Shown: positions 13,769 to 26,782 of the stretch, one piece after another | Layout: each line of letters begins with the position of its first letter | Numbering within the stretch: position 1 is the first letter of the stretch | NCBI GenBank assembly: GCA_951230915.1 | Contig: OX579636.1 | Coordinates: 38,623,567-38,687,566, forward strand | Reading direction: 5' to 3' | Source: Antitrichia curtipendula | Lineage: Eukaryota > Streptophyta > Bryopsida > Hypnales > Leucodontaceae | DNA: 64,000 nt | Program-made: the position numbers and the translations under genes | The notes under the pieces: generated by a model | The model's database searches: none | What the model saw: only the letters and a program-made list of their open reading frames with translations | What the model was told of the DNA's origin: nothing

Positions 13769-14363
13769 TTCACCCCTAAAGTCCCATTGGTCCTACAAGG
13801 GCCAAAATGCGACTTCGGGTAGGCTCATACGGTCTCAATATTCATCATAATTTACTATAATTTTTAAAGCTAGAAAAACACATAAGCTTCTTGGGAATAT
13901 AATTTTTTTATTTCATTCGGTGACCAAAAGCAAAAGTTATTGCACAAAAAGCCAAAAACAGAGGTCAGAGGACAACCCAAAATAAATCACAAAAAGTCAA
14001 AATCACAAAATAATTGATATTTTTTTTCCTAATACATTATATTTTTGTCTACATATAAAACTTTGAATCATTCTATTTGGACTAGTGATGAGAAATTTAT
14101 GGACAATCTTGTTTTTTGGGCAAATCTAAGGATGTTCTTAGAAAAAACTTTTTGTCCAACTTTGAATGCTAATATCTTCCAATTCATGCGGTCAAATTTG
14201 ATGAAATTTTTACAACATGATATCAAACAATTGAATTACAAGATTTTTTGGTTAGATTATGAAAACAATGTGTGTGTTTTGCTTTCTTGGGTGAATGCAG
14301 CAGAAATGGCAGCTTTGAGTGTTTTTTTGACCGAAAAAATGGCCTCGGGACTTTACGGGTTAA
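13769..14363 (+). mobile_element. TTAA-family element, type B, 595 bp
   Basis: The left end is TTCACCCCTAAAGTCCC and the right end GGGACTTTACGGGTTAA. It is shorter than other type B copies, so it is internally deleted. Its phrase TTTTTTGGGCAAATC at about 14113 corresponds to the site into which the 943-bp A2 copy at 23778 was inserted in another type B copy. The 111-codon open frame at 14045-14380 is repeat sequence, not a gene. Confidence 0.75.
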
Positions 14364-15684
14364 CCATTACAAATAGATAACAAACTTTTATTTTTACCGC
14401 CAGTCAGTTTCACCAAAGGCTCCCTACTCATCAATACTTCCACCCACCCTACAACATGCACGTCATCTCCATTCTAATTTTTTTTAGTCATGCGCTTAAA
14501 AATACTACAGAATATGTATAAAAATTGGCTTTCTCGGGTTTTGTTTTCATGGGGTATTTTTGTTTTTTGCTTCTATAAAGATTCTTTTTTGTACGTAGTA
14601 TTTGTTTTTTGGATCTACATGAAGGGGGAGATAACTTACTGGCTAGCACGGACTGAGAGGTTCAGTTGATTTTGCAATGAGTAAAAGCGAAGGGATAACT
14701 TTTTCCTTTTAATAAATTTTACCCGCCTTGACTTCCATAAGAAGCAAGGGCAGATAGGCCAGGTGGCGTCAGCCCACCAGCGGAGCGTAGGCCGGCGAGA
14801 GGGGGCTGGTCATGGCGGCTGGAAAAGAGGAGGCATTGGGAACGGTCGATTTCAGTTCCCGTGTGGGATCAGCTCAGCTCAGTTCCGCTCCGCTGGCTGG
14901 GCCTGGGGGAACTTCGGAAGGGGAACAGTGCGGCAGACAAAGTACTTACGCTTACTACTGGATGAATAGTTTAATATAATTATTACTACTAGTATTGCGC
15001 AGACGGTGACATACATCCATCCGTCCTGGAGCCGCCACAGGGAACCAGCGTTGGTCCCCTCGTTGGCAGGACCGTACGGCGGACTCTCGCCCCACAATTC
15101 AGTAAGTTACTATTGGAGAGGAGGCCTAGGGGGGAGCCTAGAGGGGGACCTTCATGCGGTGGGTTTCACCAAGACTTGAGGAAGGGACCACCTCGAAGTT
15201 ATTGGGACTTGGAAGCTCCATTTTCTGGGATATGATCATGGGAAGTGGGGATGAACGGAAGAAAAAAACAAAAAAAATAAAAAAAATAAAAAACAAAATA
15301 TATGAGAAAGGTCTTGATGGAAGTGCATTTGCATTGTTGCATTTTGTATGAATCAACTTTGGGAAGGAAAGTGAATGGACGGATGTGCCGTGAAGGAACT
15401 CCCATTGAATAAATGTCCAAGGTTGTTAGCATGGGTGCTTAGAATCTCGAGCCTGGGAGCTTAGAATCTTGAGCCCATAAGTCTAGGAACTTAGGCAATT
15501 ACGTTATAAGCACCCCTTCTATGGTTACAAAGTACCTATGTTACAGACACCTTCAATGACTATAGGGTTCCTATTTTTTACCTGGACTTAAGGTTCGTAG
15601 GTGCGCATTTCTAGGCTCACATGTTGGCGTTGTTGTAGGAATGCCTACGGGAAAGGGCCTTGGAATGATCAACTTCAAAGATGA
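14364..15684. other. intergenic DNA with GC-richer island at about 14.75-15.16 kb
   Basis: Contains a GC-richer segment (14750-15160) with many short overlapping frames on both strands and no recognisable protein. An A-rich tract lies at 15264-15300. No gene supported. Confidence 0.4.
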
Positions 15685-16602
15685 TTAATCCCTAAAAGAC
15701 CATTGGACTTTTGAGGATAAATTGGATTTGGGGCATGTACCTACAATCTCAAATTTTGTCATAATTTTTTGAAACTTTTTTTGAAGATAGAGAAATTGAT
15801 TATCTTCGTGGGAATAGTTTTTTTTTCAATCGGTGCATAGGAACAAAAGTTATGCCTAGATAATTCAAAATAGAGGAGACCTTACAACCAAAAAAAGATT
15901 TCAAAAATTTGAATTAGTTGTTTTTTTCTTATAGATTATATTTTTGTCTACATGAAAAGCTTTGATTCATTGCATTTGGATAAGTGATGTGAAAGTTATG
16001 GATAATCTTGTTTTTTGGAAAATCTAAACATCTTAATGAAAAAATAGCTTGTAGGATTCATTTCTAAATGCAACTTCTGCAATTTTTCAGAGAAAAAAGT
16101 TCCACATGGTTTGATTTTCTTGCTACAACAATCCTACCATTGGAATTAGTTCATTTTAATTCCATCTTGGAAATACTAATAATTAAGATTCTTTTTCTAT
16201 CTCGTACCTACTTTTACTTAATAATTTTTTTAAAGAATGAAAATTAAATTTTTTTTGAGTTTTTTTTCCTAAGCTCTCAACTTAATTACCCACCATAAGG
16301 ATTTAAACCTCAAAACTTTGTAGTGCAAGAAATTAAAGTTAAGAAGGTCCAAAGTCAAATAATTTAATCCCACAATGTACCCCAAAACTTGTTTTCTTCA
16401 CTTTAAATGCATATATCTTGTAATCTGTACTATCAAAGAATTTGAAATTTATTCCCCATATTTTTATACTAGTTAGGTGCAAGATTCTACATTTAGAAGT
16501 GAAAAAAATAATAATTTTCAATGTTTTTACTCTTTATAATAGAAATGGCAATTTTGAATGTTTTTTGGGCAAAAAAGAGGGCTTTAATCCTTTAAAAGTT
16601 AA
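15685..16602 (+). mobile_element. TTAA-family element, type B, 918 bp
   Basis: The left end is TTAATCCCTAAAAGACC and the right end CCTTTAAAAGTTAA, with TTAA on both sides. The interior follows the type B order: a conserved pseudo-coding stretch (about 15750-15850), the phrase GGACAATCTTGTTTTTTGG near 16000 (with one change), then the 3' half also present at 26340-26540. Non-coding. Confidence 0.75.
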
Positions 16603-16724
16603 TAAAAGTGTGCATTTTAACTCTAGTAAACTTGTCCTCACAATCTCTCAATGTTAAAGTTCACCAATTATTCATATAGGATTGCAAACAAACTTGCAAG
16701 AGGTTCTAATAAGAACTAAAAGAA

Positions 16725-17300
16725 TGTGTCACGGCGAAGGTGAATAATTCTTAGATAGTCATATTGTAGCAACAATAACAATCCGTAGATAGTCATGTCA
16801 TGGAGATGTTAATGAGTCTCTAGAAAGACATATCACGGCAAAGATGAAAGTCTGTAGAGAGACATATCATAGCAAAGTTGACATCCTGTAGAGAGTCGCA
16901 TCATGACAAAGTTGATATATCGCGTCAAGACTATGGTGAGAGTCCATAGAAATTAGTGTCAAGACAAAGTTGATAGTATGTAGAGAGTTGTGTCAAGACA
17001 AAGATCATTAGTCAATAGAGAATCGTGTCAACGCAAAGAGAGGCATGTCAACACAAAGGTCAACAATTACATCTTTACATCTTTGTCACGGTGTTTACAA
17101 GCATGTGGCTATTTGGAACGTCAATATAGACCTTATGCTATAAAAAGTTGTATCAAGGCAAAAGTGAAAATTCACATCCTCATAGTTGAGCTATTCACGG
17201 CATCCAAATGTGAATGAATAAAGCAGTAATCAAATGCAATAAAGACACATGTTCCGACAAAGGTGAACAGTCACAACCACATGGCTTGTGGCAAGTATCA
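16725..17300. repeat. degenerate tandem repeat, unit about 40-45 bp
   Basis: A phrase close to GTAGAGAGTCATATCA followed by CGGCAAAG(A/T)TGA recurs roughly every 40-45 bp through this stretch, with many substitutions and indels. This reads as an old, mutated minisatellite. The 75-codon frame at 16990-17217 is a by-product. Confidence 0.6.
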
Positions 17301-18787
17301 AAAAATAAAGGAATGAAAAAGACAATGTCAACATAGACCTATTTGCATATGATGATTTGTATGTGATGATGAGATCCTAGTGATTTATATTTCACAAAGC
17401 CACTTATGAATTCAAGTGTTTAGAAATGTAACTAAATATGTAAAGAATTTGAAGATTCAAATCAAAGGGATCATTTGGAAGGCATTTGAAGATTCAAATA
17501 AAAAAAAGAACTTTAGAAGTTAAGTGAAACATTGCAAGCAAAATGGGTGGGATAATTTGATTAAACTTTTATTGAAGATTCATCACTTGAAACAATAAGA
17601 TAGAGGCCTTGAAGGCTATTTGAAATAGACAATAATACTCATCATCTATTTGGATTGTGTGTTAAAGTGTGGATGCTCTAAATCTGATAGAAACTTTGTA
17701 TGGTGTTGTATTAAATCCCAAAACATGGATCCACAGATCAATTATTGGATGTGAAATTAAGGCATAATAGTCTTTCAAAGTTCTACTGAACCTTCTGGAA
17801 AGAAGTCAGAAAAATAATTGATATTAGAAACTGAAAAAATATTTTATTTATGCCATGCTTGATTCCAAATAAAGGAGTAGTCATGGAGCTTAATCAAAGT
17901 TTAAAAATAGAACTAGGGATCAAAATCATCATCTAAGTGTTTGGTTTTGGACAATAAAAAATAAATTTAGAACTAAGATCAAATACATTTTAGCTTCCTA
18001 GCTTCCTATTGAGGTGCAAATATCCTTTGATTCCTTTTGGGGGTTTAAAATGATAAGGATGGGAATATTATTCTAATTTAAAGAAAAGACAATTGGAGTT
18101 TATGAAACTATGATTTGGTCATGGACATGGTCTAATTCTATGCCTTTCTTTCAACCTCCAATACTAACAAGTTTTGAAGAATGAGTTGATATGCCATTTA
18201 ATTTTTATAGGTGCTCTTGGTTTATTTTTTAACCAATATAAGAATCTAAATTTTTATTTATTTTAATTTTAAGAGTGTTTATCTTTTGAAAATCTTAAAA
18301 GAATATAGGATCGAAGATGAGATCATATGAATAATTTGTTTAAGTTTTTTCTAAGATTGCAATGATAGGTTATAAAGGGAAGCTATATATTAGTGCAAGG
18401 AGGGAGCAATTTAACATGTGGCTTGTCCCTACAATTATGTAATTATAGGTATAACTATATAACCTTGTGAATTACCTAAAAATAAGACAAAGTAGAATTT
18501 CATTGATTAAACATTGTTGAATAGTTAAAGTCTTAAAAGAACAACTTAGGTGCAATATTAAAAAACGTTTTTTGAAAGCTATATACTATAATTAATAGTG
18601 ACTGCATTGGTTTATTACAATTGACCCCATACAAGCCTTTGATCCTGAACTTAATCCCTAAAGAATTGAAGATTCTACTTTTTGAGAACTTGGACAAGCT
18701 CTATTGGCTTAATAATTTGGAGATTATTCATTCGGATTTTAGAATGGATGCCTCAGGAGGGGGGGGAGCACTTAGTTATACTACAAT

Positions 18788-19292
18788 AAACCACGTGCAA
18801 ACAAGTGGTTTCTAATAAACTATAATTTCAACCTAAAAGTTTGAGCGTTGTTTAATGATGACTATTGGTTTCTATTGCCAATTTTTTCAACTCAAACAAA
18901 ATGTGAAATGGTTTCTAGAAGAGGTTGAAAATGAACTAAAATGGCATGTTTTTCAACTCAAATAATTATAGAAAACACATTTAGATGACCATTGAATCAA
19001 TATTGAACTCAAAAGGAACTTTCAGTAGAGAGTTATTTTTAGGAATTTTTTAATTCGTTTCTTAGACAATTTTTTTTTATATAATATAGGGGTATGAAAG
19101 TTATTTTTCAGTTCTACAGTGTATCTTTTTACTTCAAAGATTTGTAACTAATTATTATTAACAAATAAAAATATCAATAATTCAAAACATAACCTTTCAA
19201 AGTAGAAAAATCTATTCATATTTTTCTAATTTTGTTTTATTTAAAATTAAAAATATATATAGGGGGTCTAAAGTTTTGTTTGCACGTGGTTT
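18788..19292. mobile_element. 505-bp element with 17-bp terminal inverted repeats, class unknown
   Basis: AAACCACGTGCAAACAA at 18788-18804 is exactly matched in reverse complement by TTGTTTGCACGTGGTTT at 19276-19292. No clear target duplication flanks it and no coding sequence lies inside. A MITE is the likeliest reading. Confidence 0.5.
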
Positions 19293-20189
19293 CTAATGGA
19301 CATTCTAAGTGAACTCCCCGTGATGGATGATAATCATCTTAATCTACATCTATATATGTTTCACACCACCCCAATTAATATTTCAAATGTAAGAAGTTTT
19401 TTTCCAATTCCAATGTCAAATTGGGCAGCTAGAAATATATTCAAAAAACATGTTAGATTAGGTCAATTGTATATATTGATTCCTATTCAAAAACATTTGA
19501 ATTGTTAAATTTTGAGTACTGAGATGAAAGTTATGAAGAATTTTATTTTGTAGGCAAAGAAGGTAGAAAAAATATAAAAAATCATTTTTTGGAATTCTAT
19601 TTAAAAAATTTCAAATAAAACCAAAAAGAAAGGATACCTATTGTTCATTAGATTGTCTTTACCATTGGAATTAATAATTTTTAATTTCTTATAATTGTTT
19701 GATTTATTTATTTTACATATATCTTCAATTCATTTTGCAGTATATTTGTTGAAGGGCTCAAATTCTAAACATTTGTGTTCTTTTCTAAAATGTTAAAAGA
19801 CAAAACGTCATCTAAACAAATGGCTAGAAAAATATATTTTTTTATATTTAGGCACATTGAGTTTGCAATAGGTGAGAATTTTTACTCTAGAATTTTAGGA
19901 GGACTTACTTGAATAAGTAAATTCCAAAGTGACCATGTGATTGTTTGACATATGCAAGAAATTCTTGGTAGTTGCTTACAAAGTCAATTTTATTTGGACG
20001 ATCATAAAATTTTGATACAAAGTGTGAACACGTACTTCCTTGGTGGAAATAATATATATTTTTAATTGCATGCCTAGATCAAAAGTTATGCTACCTGAAT
20101 AATTTCAAGAAATCTAAAGTAAGATTTTAGAGATGAAGGTATGAAAATTTGTAAAACCCCTAGAATTTGTCTTCAATTTAGGAGATGGA

Positions 20190-21093
20190 TTAACCCCTAA
20201 AGGACCGAGTCTTTATTTCCATCAATTTTTTTCCAAAACTGCCATTTCTATTGCAAAGAGCAAAAACTTTATTTTTTAATTTTTTTCATATATAACCATA
20301 GAATCTTATACTAGACTAATATAAGAATATATAGAAGAATTTTCAGAAACTTTGACTGTATAGATTGCAAGATATTTGCATCCAAAGTAGAAGAAAAAAA
20401 CTTTTTTTGCTTTGAATCTTCTTAACTGAATTTTTCTATACTATTAATTTTGATATTCTAAGTTTTTATGTTGAATAGTTGAGTTGAGAATCCAAGGCAA
20501 GAAATTCAAGAAAAAAGCAGTTAATTTTTTTTCTTTAAAAAATTGTTAAATATATATAGCTTCAAGTTTGAAGGAAAACCAAATCGTTAATAGCTCCAAG
20601 ATGGAATTGAAATACAATGATTTCAATAGTGAAATTATTCTAGCAAAAAAATCTTATCATGTCTAATAATTTTTCTTAGAAAACTCTAAAAATTGCATTT
20701 ACAAATGAATCCTATAAACTTCTTCTTTTTAAATGCTTAGATTGCCTAAAACACCAAGATTGTCCACAACTTAATCATCACTTGTCCAAATAAAATGAAT
20801 CAAAGCTTCAAATGTAGACAAAAATATTAAAAAATTTAGGAAATTAAAATTTTATTTTATTTTTACCTTTTGCGCTTTTTTGTGCTGCCCGCCGACCTCC
20901 ATTTTGGGCTTATTGTGCCAGAAAAAATCTCCCAAGCATCATTTGAAATAAAAATTATGTATCTACAAAGCTCTTGCAAAATTGCACATCCTCAAAAAGT
21001 TTCAAAAACATTTACTACAAATTGAGACAATAGAAACCTACTTGGATCCAAATTGTTCCATGAGGGCATGAATGTTGTTTTAGGTATTCTTAA
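20190..21093 (-). mobile_element. TTAA-family element, type B, inverted, about 904 bp
   Basis: The left end is TTAACCCCTAAAGGACC. The right end near 21062-21093 is decayed but ends in TTAA. The interior runs opposite to the type B copy at 25671-26543: AGATGGAATTGAAATAC at 20600 and the GAGACAATAGAAACCTAC phrase at 21027. Non-coding. Confidence 0.65.
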
Positions 21094-21599
21094 GGTATTT
21101 ATAATTCTTTTCAAAAAAATCTCCCCCTCCCCCAAATCTACTACAAATAGACTATTGTTTAAACCTAAAGAGACCATGATAGGAAAGGGAATGTAGATTT
21201 GGAGTATTTTTATACTAAATAAATTATGTTTTGAAAAAATCTAGACATAATATTTTATGTTTGTAAGTTTTTATTTATTTTTCATCCCTAGATAATTTGA
21301 TTCAAAACCTTGTACAAAATCTATGAAACACCAGATAACCAAATTGGTTACAACTTTAAAAAATAGGCAAAACTTGATTTTTCAACATACTAGTAGAAAA
21401 GAGGGCACCAACTTCAATAGGAGAGTTTGGTTCTATAGTTCTATAGTCTCATATGGACATCAAGCCAATGCTCAAATAGGCTTGGAAACCAAATTTTCCT
21501 ATAATTGCCCACAAAATAAGAAACTCTATAACTCTCACATTACTAATTCAAGTGGCATGAACTCTAGCTTTCTTCGTAGACAAAAATATAACATATGAG

Positions 21600-21850
21600 A
21601 GAAGAAAATCATTACAAATTTTTGTGGATTTTTTCTGTTGCCCAATCTCCCTTGTTTTGAACTTATAGTGGCATAATTTTTGTTCCCTAGAATCGATGGA
21701 AATAAAAATTATATTCCTTGAAAGCTAATTTTTTTTTATATATAAAAAAAAAAATTCAATTTTTTTGGGTCTAATGTTGAGGTTACACAAGCCTACCTGA
21801 AATCCATTTCGTGTAATGAGGAGAGTATATCACTTCAGGGAATAAAAATG
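21600..21850 (-). mobile_element. TTAA-family type B fragment
   Basis: The phrase ATAATTTTTGTTCCCTAGAA and the following CCTACCTGAAATCC match the 5' part of type B elements in reverse. The terminus near 21840 is decayed and the other end was not located, although a possible start lies near 21158. Confidence 0.4.
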
Positions 21851-23426
21851 AAAGGATAATTGATCGAATTCCAAATACCAAAAAGTAATAAATACATTGC
21901 ATACATGAATGAGAAAATATTAAAAATGAATGCATCTATCCAAATTTCATTTAGACATGTACTAATAAGGATCCATGCCTAAAGATATATATAAGCAGCC
22001 AACTTTTGACCATTTTGGTACCAAGGTACCTAGGGGGAAAATTCAAAAAACAAATAGAAAATATTCTCCAAGATGCACAATTACAAAAAAGAGTCTTACA
22101 GTAAAAAAAAACCAACCCGACCCAACTGACAAAATCTAGTTGCACAATTTTGGACAAATGGATCATCATCAGTTGTTAAATTTATTTTTTCAAAATAGTT
22201 TATGGTTAATTTTGGGGGTTCCTAGCCAGTTTCCAGTTGGGGGTGGTGGGCCCGGGAGTCCGGGACCCGGGACCCATGGGGGGAAGCCTGCTTGTGGGGA
22301 TATGGGTCGCCGCCCGTGGGCGGGTGCTGCACGTGAGCTTCCAACGCCTCAACATTGCCAAGAAATAGTTAAAATTTTCCCAAAAAAAAAACATTATAAA
22401 AAGGGGGTTACTTAAGCAAGTCTTAGAAAATTACAAACCTTAATAAATGCCTCGAATAATGAGCGGTTTTGTGGGGATGTTTGTGGGGCCTGCCCGCTCT
22501 GCCCGTAAGCCCATTCCTCCGTGCCGCTTGCGCTCAATTGGGGGGGCATCCCATCTCTGATTCGCGGTTGAATTTATTAGTGTAGATTCGAAAATAGACT
22601 GACATAGCCCCTCTCCCCCCCCCTGAAAATGGGGAAAGCTAAAGGAGACTCTGTTTTTGAGTGGTTGAATCATTTTAAGGGCCGGGGGCATCGGAGTGGT
22701 GGTGGTCCTGCTAATTGATCAGGGAACATTCAATGGTGATGTTGTTGATTTTGGGTACTTCCTGGTTTGCATTTGGTGTACAGCCAGGCTGGGGGAATCA
22801 ATGGGAACAGACCCCCTTTTATTATAAATTACTAGGCTGCCGTTGGGGAACAAGGGAGTGTGGAGTGATTTCTATCGAGGTAGCACACTGGCACAGGACT
22901 GTCCCTTTTGAGGGGATAGGGATAGTGAGAGAGATCACTAATAATAACCTAAGTACCCACTCACTTAGTAAGTGAGTTGGGTGAATAACCCTTATTGATT
23001 TGATCATATGATAAAATTTGCAAATTCTGAATTCTTATTTGCAATTAGAGGATTCAAATTAGTTGTGGTGGATGAAGAAATATGAAACTTACGGGGCACA
23101 ATATAGGGGGCAATTTTTACATTTATTGATGGCTAAGACAATAAGGGGGGCAATCCTCCGTGCCCCTCACTTAAGGCCAACTTACATGAGAGCCTGGTGG
23201 GCAAGAAAAGCAACTAGAAGACAAGAATAGTGCCATCGATGATCGGTAAGCGCGGAAGGAGGAGAGACAATTTCACCGATATCAATGTAGAAAACACTGT
23301 AGAAGGAGCATAAAAGTTTTTTCTATATTTCGCCCCTGTTGACTCCTCCCACCCACCGATGCATGTAAGGAGGCCCTTAGTAAGTGACTTAATCAATAAC
23401 CTCTATTGATTTATATTTCTTTTTCA
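21851..23426. other. intergenic DNA with GC-richer islands, 22.2-23.4 kb
   Basis: Segments at 22205-22345 and 22440-22980 are GC-richer than their surroundings and carry several short frames on both strands, none recognisable. About 23005-23110 is related to one arm of the fold-back at 12448-12717. No gene supported. Confidence 0.4.
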
Positions 23427-25279
23427 TTAACCCCTGAAGGACCGCTTGTCCTCTCGGGGGACAATTTGGGTCCAGGTAGGTTCCTATTGTCTCAATTTGA
23501 AGTGAATTTTTTTGAGATTTTTTTAAGTTGTGTAGCTTTGCAAGAGCTTTGTGGATATATAATTTTTGTTTCAATTAGATGGCGGATGAAAAAGTTATGG
23601 CACAATAAGCAAGAAATGGAGATTGGTGTGCAGTCCAAGAAAAATTACAAAAAGTCAAAATAATTTTTTTGAATTTTTTCCTAAAATATTATGTTTTTAT
23701 CTATATGTGAAGCTTTTATTCATTCTATTGGGACAAGGGATGAGAAAGTTATGGACAATCTTAGTTTTTTGGGCAATTTAACCCCTAAAGGTTTTTGACT
23801 ATGTTTTCACCAAAACCACTCCCAAACTGTCATTTCTAATACTAGTGCCAAATTTTAGAAAAAAAACATTTTTGGACACTTGTAAACGTAGGATCTTGTA
23901 GTAAACTTGTTTAAGAAGATGTGGAAAAAACTTCAGAATTTTCCACTAAGTGGATTGCAAGATAATAGCATTTGAATTGACAAAAATCCTTTTTTTGTCC
24001 CTGCGAAAAAATGGGCAGCTGCCCTTCACAAGGTCACATTTGTATGAAAAAATGTCCAAAATGATGGTTACTCTTTGGATTTATTCTTCAAGGCAAGTTG
24101 GCTACATGCTTGAAAAATTTCAGATCATTTGGAATTGTACAACATATAGGAAAAAAATAGTAAGTAGGAAGAGGTAGAGAATGATTCAAAACACTAAACT
24201 GTCAAGAATTTATTTATGAAATTGAAAAATGCCAATCCCAACAATTGTAATGTTGTACTAAAAAATCTACACCCAATGTTTTTATTTTTTTTCAAAAATA
24301 TTGAAAATCGAGTTAAATAAAGGACTTCAAAGTTTATTTTAGAGTAGAGATTCCATAACTACCCTCAAACTAAGAATCCTCATAACTTTTGACTCATTGA
24401 TCGGAATGGAATGATTCAAATCCTCCCACATACATATAAATCTAAAGAACCAATTTCAAATTTTAGTTTTTTTTAAAAGTGAATTTTTAAGAAGTTTTTT
24501 TTGTTGCCCTGGCTGCCCGCCGAACAATGAAAATGACATATCATGCAATAACTTTTTAACCATGTAGTCAAAAGTTACGAAAATTGTTGGACCTTAAAGC
24601 TACTCCTTGGGCACATCTTATGTGAAAATTTCAAAGAAAAAAAAGAAAAATTACAGTCATATTGAGCTGCCCAAAATCGCTATGTTGTCAAAAAACAGTG
24701 TTTGGTCCTTTAGGGGTTAAGCATCTTCTTGAAAAGAAACTTTTTGTTCAACTTGGGATGCTAATATCTTCCAACCCGTACGGTCAAATTTGATGAATTT
24801 TTTGGTTAGACATTCAATTTTGATACAGTGTGAATATGAACCTCCTTAGAGGGGAATTTAATTTTTTTCCAATCGATTGCCCAAATCAAAGGTTATGTTG
24901 CCCTAAATTTTACTAGCAGCTCAAGCAACTTTTGTAAAATTCCTACTTTACTCCTGAAATTTGGCGAGTATGTAACTTACATGATACAAGATGCAAATGT
25001 AAAAAAATCCACCAAGTGTAGTGTAAAAATTTCACTCTAGAAGGGGTTAAAGACCACTCGTCTTGTTCGCAAGGTCCAAAAATCTCATTTTTCTCTAACA
25101 TCAAGCATTATAGTCTTTCAAATCATGTGGTCAAATTTTCTGAAATTTTTTCCACATATTCCTAAAGTAGTCCAGTAGAAATTTTTATAGTTTCATTTTT
25201 CATTTTTTTTCATTGCTCTAAGAAGTGGCAATTTTTCATAATTTTTGTCCAAAATATGCCTCGGTCCTTTAGAAATTAA
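23427..25279 (+). mobile_element. TTAA-family element, type B, split by an A2 insertion
   Basis: The left end is TTAACCCCTGAAGGACCG and the right end GGTCCTTTAGAAATTAA. Removing the nested 943-bp A2 element at 23778-24720 leaves about 910 bp, the usual type B length. The two halves rejoin in the middle of a phrase (TTTTTTGGGCAAT... GCATCTTCTTGAAAA) that is continuous in the copy at 25671-26543. Confidence 0.75.
23778..24720 (+). mobile_element. TTAA-flanked piggyBac-like MITE, type A2, 943 bp, nested
   Basis: Begins TTAACCCCTAAAGG and ends CCTTTAGGGGTTAA, a perfect 14-bp inverted repeat that includes the TTAA on each side. It has the same length as, and is nearly identical by eye to, the copy at 49697-50639, so both moved recently. 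It is inserted in a type B element. The shared 75-codon frame (23950-24177) is conserved only because the copies are young; it shows no domain. Confidence 0.9.
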
Positions 25280-25355
25280 AAATAGTATTTGGTATTTATA
25301 TCCATATTTGTATGTTGTACTATATTTATATTCCATATAACAATTGTATTGTGTA

Positions 25356-26782
25356 CTCACTCTGTCCCAAAATGATCTTTTTATTGGACAAAATGCTACA
25401 AACTAAGGCTGAAAATAACATTTTTTAAATTCATTTTGCAATGCAAATAGAGTTTGGTGCACTCCTAGTGTCCTAGAAATTTTGAGTTTTGAAACCCTTT
25501 CAAAGTGCAATTTGGAAATATTGAAAAGTGGATTTTTAAAGGCATTTTCAAGGAGCACCAATGGGCACTTAGTTGTTGAGTGTGAGGTGTCATTTTGTGG
25601 ATAGTTAGTATGGCTCTAGAGCACGTGTGGTCCTTTGTACCAAAGCCTCATTTCCTTTGATTAGGCAACATTAACCCCTAAAGTCCCGTTGTCCCTTCGG
25701 GGGACAAAATGGATTTCAGGCAGGCTCCTACAGTCTCAATATTTTTTGTGATTTTCTGAATTTTTCACATTAGCTTTCCAAAAATATAATTTTTATTTCA
25801 ATCGGTGCACATGAGAAAAGTTATGGCACAAAAACCCAAAATCTTAGTTCTGCGGGCAGAAAAAAATCCTCAAAAAAAATTAAAACTAAATTTAAAAAAA
25901 ATTTGTTTCATATAAATTTTATTTTTATTTACATAGGAAGCTTTGATTCATTCCATTTGGATTTGTTATGCAAAAGTTATGGTCAATCTTATTTATTGGG
26001 CAATTAGAGCATCTTTTTGAAAAAATAACTTGTAGGATTCATTTCTGAACTCAATTTTAACAATTCAAAATAAATAAAAGTTTCACAAGGTCAACATTTC
26101 TTGCTAGAACAATCTCACCGTTGAGATTAGTATATTTCAATTCTATCTTAGAGCTATTAATGATTTAATTTTTCCTTCAATTTTGAACCTTCTTCTACTT
26201 AAAAAATAAATTCTAGATCCTCGACTCAATTCTTCATCATATAAAATTAGAAATTCAAAATCATTAGAGCAAAAAATTTAAGTTAAAAAGGTTCAAAGCC
26301 AAAAAATGTAGTTGAGCAAGGTGCAAAAAAACTAGATTCCTTCACTTTAAATGCAAATCTCTTGCAATCTACACGGTCAAAATTTTGAAATTTCTTCCAC
26401 ACATTCTTACACTAGTCTAGTACAAGATTCTACGGTTAAATATGCAAAAAAAATATTAAATTTTTGTTTTTTGCTCTTTGCTCTAGAAATGGCAGTTTTG
26501 AGTGGGTTTTGATGGAAAAATGGCCTTGGGACTTAGGGATTAAAAGGGATTCCAAAAATAAGAACGAACAATGTTAATTGATCCCTTTGATCATTTTATT
26601 TGTCTTTTGATTGACGATTGAATGGATGGAGGAGGAACTATTGCTCAAAGTTGTTTTGCTAGTCCCATATAGAAATCAAAAGCCAAATTTGACCAATTTT
26701 CAACGTCACAAAGTACAACAAAAATATCGTTTTGGGACAAAAAATTGAGGCCATCAAGAAGATCATTTTGGGATGGAGGGAG
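25356..26782 (+). mobile_element. Stowaway-like (Tc1/mariner) element containing a TTAA element
   Basis: The left end CTCACTCTGTCCCAAAATGA and the right end, in reverse complement CTCCCTCCATCCCAAAATGA, are flanked by TA on both sides. This is the plant Stowaway terminal signature and TA target. The total length is 1,427 bp, of which 873 bp is the nested TTAA element at 25671-26543, leaving about 555 bp of host element without coding capacity. Confidence 0.8.
25671..26543 (+). mobile_element. TTAA-family element, type B, 873 bp
   Basis: The left end is TTAACCCCTAAAGTCCC and the right end GGGACTTAGGGATTAA. A well-preserved type B copy and the best reference for that type. Its phrase GGGCAATTAGAGCATC at about 25998 is the empty counterpart of the A2 insertion at 23778. 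It is inserted inside the Stowaway-like element 25356-26782. Confidence 0.85.

Larger units (their letters stand above)
16603..20189. other. intergenic DNA, AT-rich
   Basis: No gene supported. Holds the degenerate tandem repeat at 16725-17300 and the small inverted-repeat element at 18788-19292, listed separately. The rest shows no recognisable structure. Confidence 0.5.

Noticed and set aside
23950..24177. 75-codon frame also found almost unchanged at 49869-50096
   Set aside because: Conserved only because the two 943-bp repeats are young copies; no domain, and older copies do not keep the frame.
24707..24720. TTTAGGG inside the TTAA-element end looks like the plant telomere repeat
   Set aside because: It occurs once per terminus as part of the inverted repeat CCTTTAGGGGTTAA, never in tandem.
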